8,280 nucleotides of DNA, from contig JAAZGU010000019.1 of NCBI GenBank assembly GCA_012511085.1, positions 1 through 8,280 on the forward strand. Direction: 5' to 3'. Position 1 is the first letter of the stretch. Every line of letters begins with the position of its first letter. The position numbers were made by a program, and so were the translations under genes. Positions 5,282 to 8,280 of this stretch are shown here, in pieces. A model generated the notes under the pieces. The model was not told the origin of the DNA. It searched no databases and saw only the letters and a program-made list of their open reading frames with translations. The DNA is from Erysipelothrix sp. (GTDB taxonomy: Bacteria > Bacillota_I > Bacilli_A > Erysipelotrichales > Erysipelotrichaceae).

Positions 5282-7999
5282 TTATAATAGTTCTTCATAT
5301 TTCTTAATGTACAAATTCTTCACCACCGTAACAAGGGCCATATACAAGACAATTGTCAAGGCAAGGTATAAGAAATAAATCTTTGGTAGTGGCGCGAAGC
5401 CAATTGACGCCCCAAAGCTTGTGAATGGAATAGCGGTCAACACCGCAATTCCCGCAAAAGTTAAAAAGGTAAGTTCTTTGGATGCGTTGCTTTGAATGAA
5501 GGGAATCTTTGGTGTGCGAATCATGTGAATCACAAGCGTTTGACTCCACATGGACTCCACAAACCAACCCGCTTGGAAGACAGCGATGTAAAGCGCCATC
5601 AGTTTCGGATCACTCAATTGGTGAAACAACAAACCACCGGTAAACATCGGTGCAATAATGAAATACATAAGCAAATACGTTGTGATATCAAAAATTGAAC
5701 TGGTTGGACCAATCCACAACATGAACTTTGACACCGAACTTGCATCCCACGTTTTTGGTTTTTCTAAAAACTCTTCATCGACATTATCCCAAGGAATCGC
5801 AATACAGGAAATATCATAAATTAAGTTCAGCAAAATTAAATGCAGGGAAGCCATTGGTAAAAATGGTAGAAAGGCACTTGCGATTAAAACCGAGAACACG
5901 TTTCCGAAGTTGGAGGAAGCCGTTAACTTAATGTACTTAATGATATTCGCATAGGTTTTACGACCTTCTACGATTCCATTTTCGAGTACCTTCAAATCCT
6001 TTTCCAATAAAATAACGTCGGCTGCCTCTTTGGCAATGTCAACCGCATTATCAACGGAAATTCCAACATCCGCTGCTTCCAGGGCGCCCGCATCGTTGAT
6101 GCCATCCCCTAAATAACCAACTGAATGTTCATCATCTTTAATTAAATTAATTAAACGTGTCTTCTGGGATGGTGACATTTTCGCAAAGATGGTAGTGGTT
6201 TTCGCAACGGCTTTCAATTCAATATCTGTGAATTGATCGACATCACTCCCGATGTAAACTTTATCAAAGGCTATCCCAACTTGTTTGCACACGCTGCGGG
6301 CCACCTCTTCGTTGTCACCGGTGATCACCTTAACTTCGACCACATGTTCATGCAGTGCTTTGATTGCGGCGATGGCACTTTCTTTTGGTGGGTCAAAAAA
6401 CGCCAAATAACCAATTAAGACCATGTCTTGCTCATCGGTAATTGAAAACTCACCCACTGGTGCTGGGTTTGTCTTCTGTGATACCGCAATGACACGCATG
6501 CCATCGTTATTGAGTTCTTGAACTTTATCAATCACAAGTTGGCGCTTGTCGGCCGTCAATGGTAAAACCTCGCCCTTGTATTCCACAAAGCTTGAAATGT
6601 TCAACATTTCTTCAACCGCCCCTTTGGTAATCATTTGCGTTTTTCCGGTTTCATCCTTCACCACAACCGACATGCGGCGCCGTTCAAAGTCAAAGGGTAC
6701 TTCATCTACTTTTTCATAACGGGTGATGCTGTCTTTTAAGTTCACATCCCCATCTTTTAATTCCATGGTTTTGTCAATAATCGCAAGGTCAATTAGATTT
6801 TTAAGACCGGTTTGATAATAACTGTTTAAGAAACCGTGCCTTAAAACACGTGTATCACTCACGCCATCAATATCCAAATGATACTGCAAACGTACTTTAT
6901 CTTCCGTTAAGGTACCGGTTTTATCCGTGCATAAGATATCAATCGCACCTAGATTTTGAATCGAGTTTAAGTTTTTAATAATTACTTTTTCTTTTGACAT
7001 CGTGATGGCACCTTTCGCCAATCCTGCGGTGACAATCATCGGCAACATCTCTGGTGTCAAACCAACCGCAATTGAAATCGCAAATAAAAGCGCACTGAGC
7101 CAATCACCTTTGGTCAAGCCATTGATTAAAAACACAATCGGAACCATGACCATCATAAAACGTATCAAAACCCATGATACGGCGTTCACCCCTTTTTCAA
7201 AACTGGTGACGACCGGCTCCACATTCAGGTCTTGGGCAATGCCGCCAAAGATCGTGTGATCACCGGTGGCGATGACGATGCCCTTGGCATAGCCACTTAA
7301 AACGTTGGTGCCCATAAAGGCCAAGTTATTTTTCTCTAACGGAGCCCCATCCGCTTGTAGTACCCCCGCAAATTTCTCAATCGATTCACTCTCACCTGTT
7401 AAGGCTGATTGGCTGATAAACAAGTCTTTGGCTTGAATGATGCGTAAATCCGCAGGAATCATATCACCTGCCGACAAGTGGACAATATCACCAACCACAA
7501 TTTCATCCAAAGGAATTTCTTTGGGACCTACATTAACACGCTCAATGTTTGCGGTGGTTTCAATCATTTCTAACAATTTCTCGGCCGCATTACCACTGCG
7601 CGTTTCTTGCACAAAACGTAAAACCCCCGCAATCACGACCATGCTGACAATGATGATCACGGTGGTGTAATCCTTGTCACCAACATCCGCTAAAACGATA
7701 TCAGTAAAGACAGAGACAATCGCTAACACAATTAAAATCAAAGTAAAAGGGTTGATGAATGATTCAAACAAACGTTTAGCAAGTGTGTTACCTTTGTCAT
7801 ACGTGACAATGTTTTCTCCATGTGTTTCACGTGCTTCACGTACTTGTTCGCTTGTTTTCCCCTTTTCAGAACTTGCAAGCCACTCATACATTGCCGTAAT
7901 TTCAAGCGATGCACCTTTTAATAAGCGCTTATTAATGGTTTCATCTTTTTGAACTTTGACGGCAGCTTTTGATTTCTGATTTTTATTTATCATATGCAT
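5282..7999 (-). CDS. mgtA: Magnesium-importing P-type ATPase (type IIIB)
   Basis: MgtA (EC 7.2.2.14) imports Mg2+ across the cytoplasmic membrane using ATP, and is normally made when Mg2+ is scarce. At 905 residues it is full length (E. coli MgtA is about 898). The P-type landmarks are in order: FINPFT at residues 81-86 opening the first membrane helix, the actuator motif TGES at 201-204, PEMLP at 316-320 in membrane helix 4, the phosphorylation site CTDKTGTLT with Asp359, and GDGINDAGALEAADVG from 631 with Asp632 and Asp636 of the hinge. The last 200 residues hold the remaining membrane helices. FINPFT, PEMLP and the long N-terminal cytosolic tail favour the Mg2+ subgroup over Ca2+ pumps, and the upstream M-box supports that substrate. 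The ATG at 7999 has GGAAGG 5 bases upstream. An in-frame ATG at 7993 (MINKNQ) also has AGGA at a good distance, so the start could be two codons shorter. Confidence 0.96.
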   Translation of the reverse strand: MHMINKNQKSKAAVKVQKDETINKRLLKGASLEITAMYEWLASSEKGKTSEQVREARETHGENIVTYDKGNTLAKRLFESFINPFTLILIVLAIVSVFTDIVLADVGDKDYTTVIIIVSMVVIAGVLRFVQETRSGNAAEKLLEMIETTANIERVNVGPKEIPLDEIVVGDIVHLSAGDMIPADLRIIQAKDLFISQSALTGESESIEKFAGVLQADGAPLEKNNLAFMGTNVLSGYAKGIVIATGDHTIFGGIAQDLNVEPVVTSFEKGVNAVSWVLIRFMMVMVPIVFLINGLTKGDWLSALLFAISIAVGLTPEMLPMIVTAGLAKGAITMSKEKVIIKNLNSIQNLGAIDILCTDKTGTLTEDKVRLQYHLDIDGVSDTRVLRHGFLNSYYQTGLKNLIDLAIIDKTMELKDGDVNLKDSITRYEKVDEVPFDFERRRMSVVVKDETGKTQMITKGAVEEMLNISSFVEYKGEVLPLTADKRQLVIDKVQELNNDGMRVIAVSQKTNPAPVGEFSITDEQDMVLIGYLAFFDPPKESAIAAIKALHEHVVEVKVITGDNEEVARSVCKQVGIAFDKVYIGSDVDQFTDIELKAVAKTTTIFAKMSPSQKTRLINLIKDDEHSVGYLGDGINDAGALEAADVGISVDNAVDIAKEAADVILLEKDLKVLENGIVEGRKTYANIIKYIKLTASSNFGNVFSVLIASAFLPFLPMASLHLILLNLIYDISCIAIPWDNVDEEFLEKPKTWDASSVSKFMLWIGPTSSIFDITTYLLMYFIIAPMFTGGLLFHQLSDPKLMALYIAVFQAGWFVESMWSQTLVIHMIRTPKIPFIQSNASKELTFLTFAGIAVLTAIPFTSFGASIGFAPLPKIYFLYLALTIVLYMALVTVVKNLYIKKYEELL

Positions 8000-8022
8000 C
8001 CTAACCTTCCCTTTAATTCATT

Positions 8023-8058
8023 AAAAAACTCCATCCTTACAAACACAAGCACAGAGTT
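8023..8058 (-). terminator. Attenuator terminator of the M-box leader
   Basis: On the minus strand AACTC (8054-8058) and GAGTT (8027-8031) close a hairpin that extends inward through U-G, G-U and U-A pairs. After one G-G mismatch, C-G, U-A, U-A and wobble pairs continue to a 4-base loop. It runs directly into six T (8023-8028). It lies between the aptamer and the mgtA ribosome site, so it would cut transcription before the gene when formed. The stem has several wobble pairs, which suits a conditional rather than constitutive terminator. Confidence 0.75.
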
Positions 8059-8095
8059 GCAGTCACAGTGATCCCGTTTGAGCTTTAACTCTGCG
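8050..8095 (-). promoter_or_regulatory. Antiterminator helix of the mgtA leader
   Basis: On the minus strand CGCAGAGTT (8087-8095) can pair with AACTCTGTG (8050-8058) as a 9-bp helix with one G-U wobble. The first arm is in the conserved 3' part of the aptamer, and the second arm contains the 5' arm of the terminator. The helix therefore excludes both, giving a simple switch: folded aptamer at high Mg2+ frees the terminator, and low Mg2+ allows this helix and read-through into mgtA. The pairing is seen in the sequence; the switching is inferred from the family. Confidence 0.7.
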
Positions 8096-8222
8096 AGGCG
8101 ATGAAATTGCATTGGTTGAAGCCTTCATCGACAACAACTGTTCATACCAACTCATGGTGTCTCCACCATTTCGCGGCAGCAATCCGTATCCTCGTAGTAG
8201 CCTTACCTACCGAGTTGTATTT
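8070..8222 (-). ncRNA. M-box (ykoK) magnesium riboswitch aptamer
   Basis: The minus strand carries the conserved M-box core in order: CGGTAGGTAAGGCTAC, then GAGGATACGGATTGCTGCCG, close to the Bacillus mgtE leader (GTTAGGTGAGGCTCC, GAGATACGCTGCTGCC). A small hairpin GGTGGAGACACC follows, then ATGAACAG, a 7-bp stem CGATGAA / TTCATCG, and the 3' conserved AGAGTTAAAGCTC (Bacillus: AGTGCTAAAGCTC). CTCG near 8214 can pair with CGGG near 8075 to close the outer helix. The M-box class binds Mg2+ directly and turns genes off when Mg2+ is high. Here it sits just upstream of a Mg2+ ATPase with a terminator between, which is the classic arrangement. The outer boundaries are approximate. Confidence 0.93.
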
Positions 8223-8237
8223 TATAGACCTAAAAAC

Positions 8238-8266
8238 AACCTAACACACAAGCATGAGCATGTCAA
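8238..8266 (-). promoter_or_regulatory. Promoter of the M-box/mgtA transcript
   Basis: On the minus strand a perfect -35 TTGACA (8261-8266) is followed after 17 bases by TAGGTT (8238-8243). The -10 matches only 3/6, but it is preceded by TG-N, the extended -10 element. Transcription would begin near 8231, about 10 bases before the aptamer, which is where an M-box promoter is expected. Confidence 0.6.
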
Positions 8267-8280
8267 GAAATCCAATATCG

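Noticed and set aside
1057..7952. Numerous plus-strand open frames of 60-105 codons inside mgsA, metK, and mgtA
   Set aside because: They lie antisense to genes with unmistakable family motifs, lack good ribosome sites, and have compositions expected of reverse-frame shadows.
1..8280. tRNA or rRNA genes, CRISPR arrays, insertion sequences, phage or defence genes
   Set aside because: None was found by eye: no repeat-spacer pattern, transposase motif, terminal inverted repeats or cloverleaf sequences. The intergenic space is almost fully accounted for by promoters, terminators and the M-box.
1..8280. Alternative genetic code with TGA as tryptophan
   Set aside because: The acetyltransferase and SDR genes end at TGA in sensible places, and the tryptophans I read in the genes are TGG.

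Overview
The window is a compact stretch of bacterial chromosome. Every convincing gene lies on the minus strand, so the genes are read here from right to left. The organism looks like a low-to-moderate GC Gram-positive relative (Bacillota, or a standard-code member of the Mycoplasmatota). The evidence is the strong AGGAG-type ribosome binding sites, the short intergenic gaps with U-tailed hairpin terminators, an M-box magnesium riboswitch, and Firmicute-like MetK and MgsA proteins. TGA is a real stop codon here: the acetyltransferase and the dehydrogenase genes both end in TGA. This excludes the Mycoplasma/Spiroplasma code. I cannot name a genus.

Right to left, the layout is as follows. (1) 8000-8280 holds a promoter, an M-box aptamer and an attenuator terminator, which together control mgtA (5282-7999), a P-type Mg2+ transporter of 905 residues, closed by a strong terminator. 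(2) 4490-5095 encodes an unrecognised acidic lipoprotein, followed by its own terminator. (3) 3402-4394 encodes an NAD(P)-dependent epimerase/reductase of the extended SDR type, with an extended -10 promoter directly behind the previous terminator. A GNAT acetyltransferase (2750-3346) lies 55 bp downstream, is probably on the same transcript, and is followed by a terminator. (4) metK (1460-2617), S-adenosylmethionine synthetase, is a single-gene unit with a short leader and its own terminator. (5) mgsA (methylglyoxal synthase), a small thioredoxin-like CxxC protein, and a partial gene that runs off the left edge form a tight operon. Its genes are 2 bp apart or overlap by 8 bp. Its likely promoter has its -35 box in the loop of the metK terminator.

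The genes are mostly housekeeping or stress functions: Mg2+ homeostasis, SAM synthesis, and the triose-phosphate bypass. I see no mobile element, CRISPR array, tRNA, rRNA or phage gene. I found no clearly new biological system. The most informative element is the complete M-box control region, where the aptamer, antiterminator and terminator pairings can all be read from the sequence. The least explained items are the lipoprotein, the thioredoxin-like protein and partial gene attached to mgsA, and the very short upstream open frames around mgtA.
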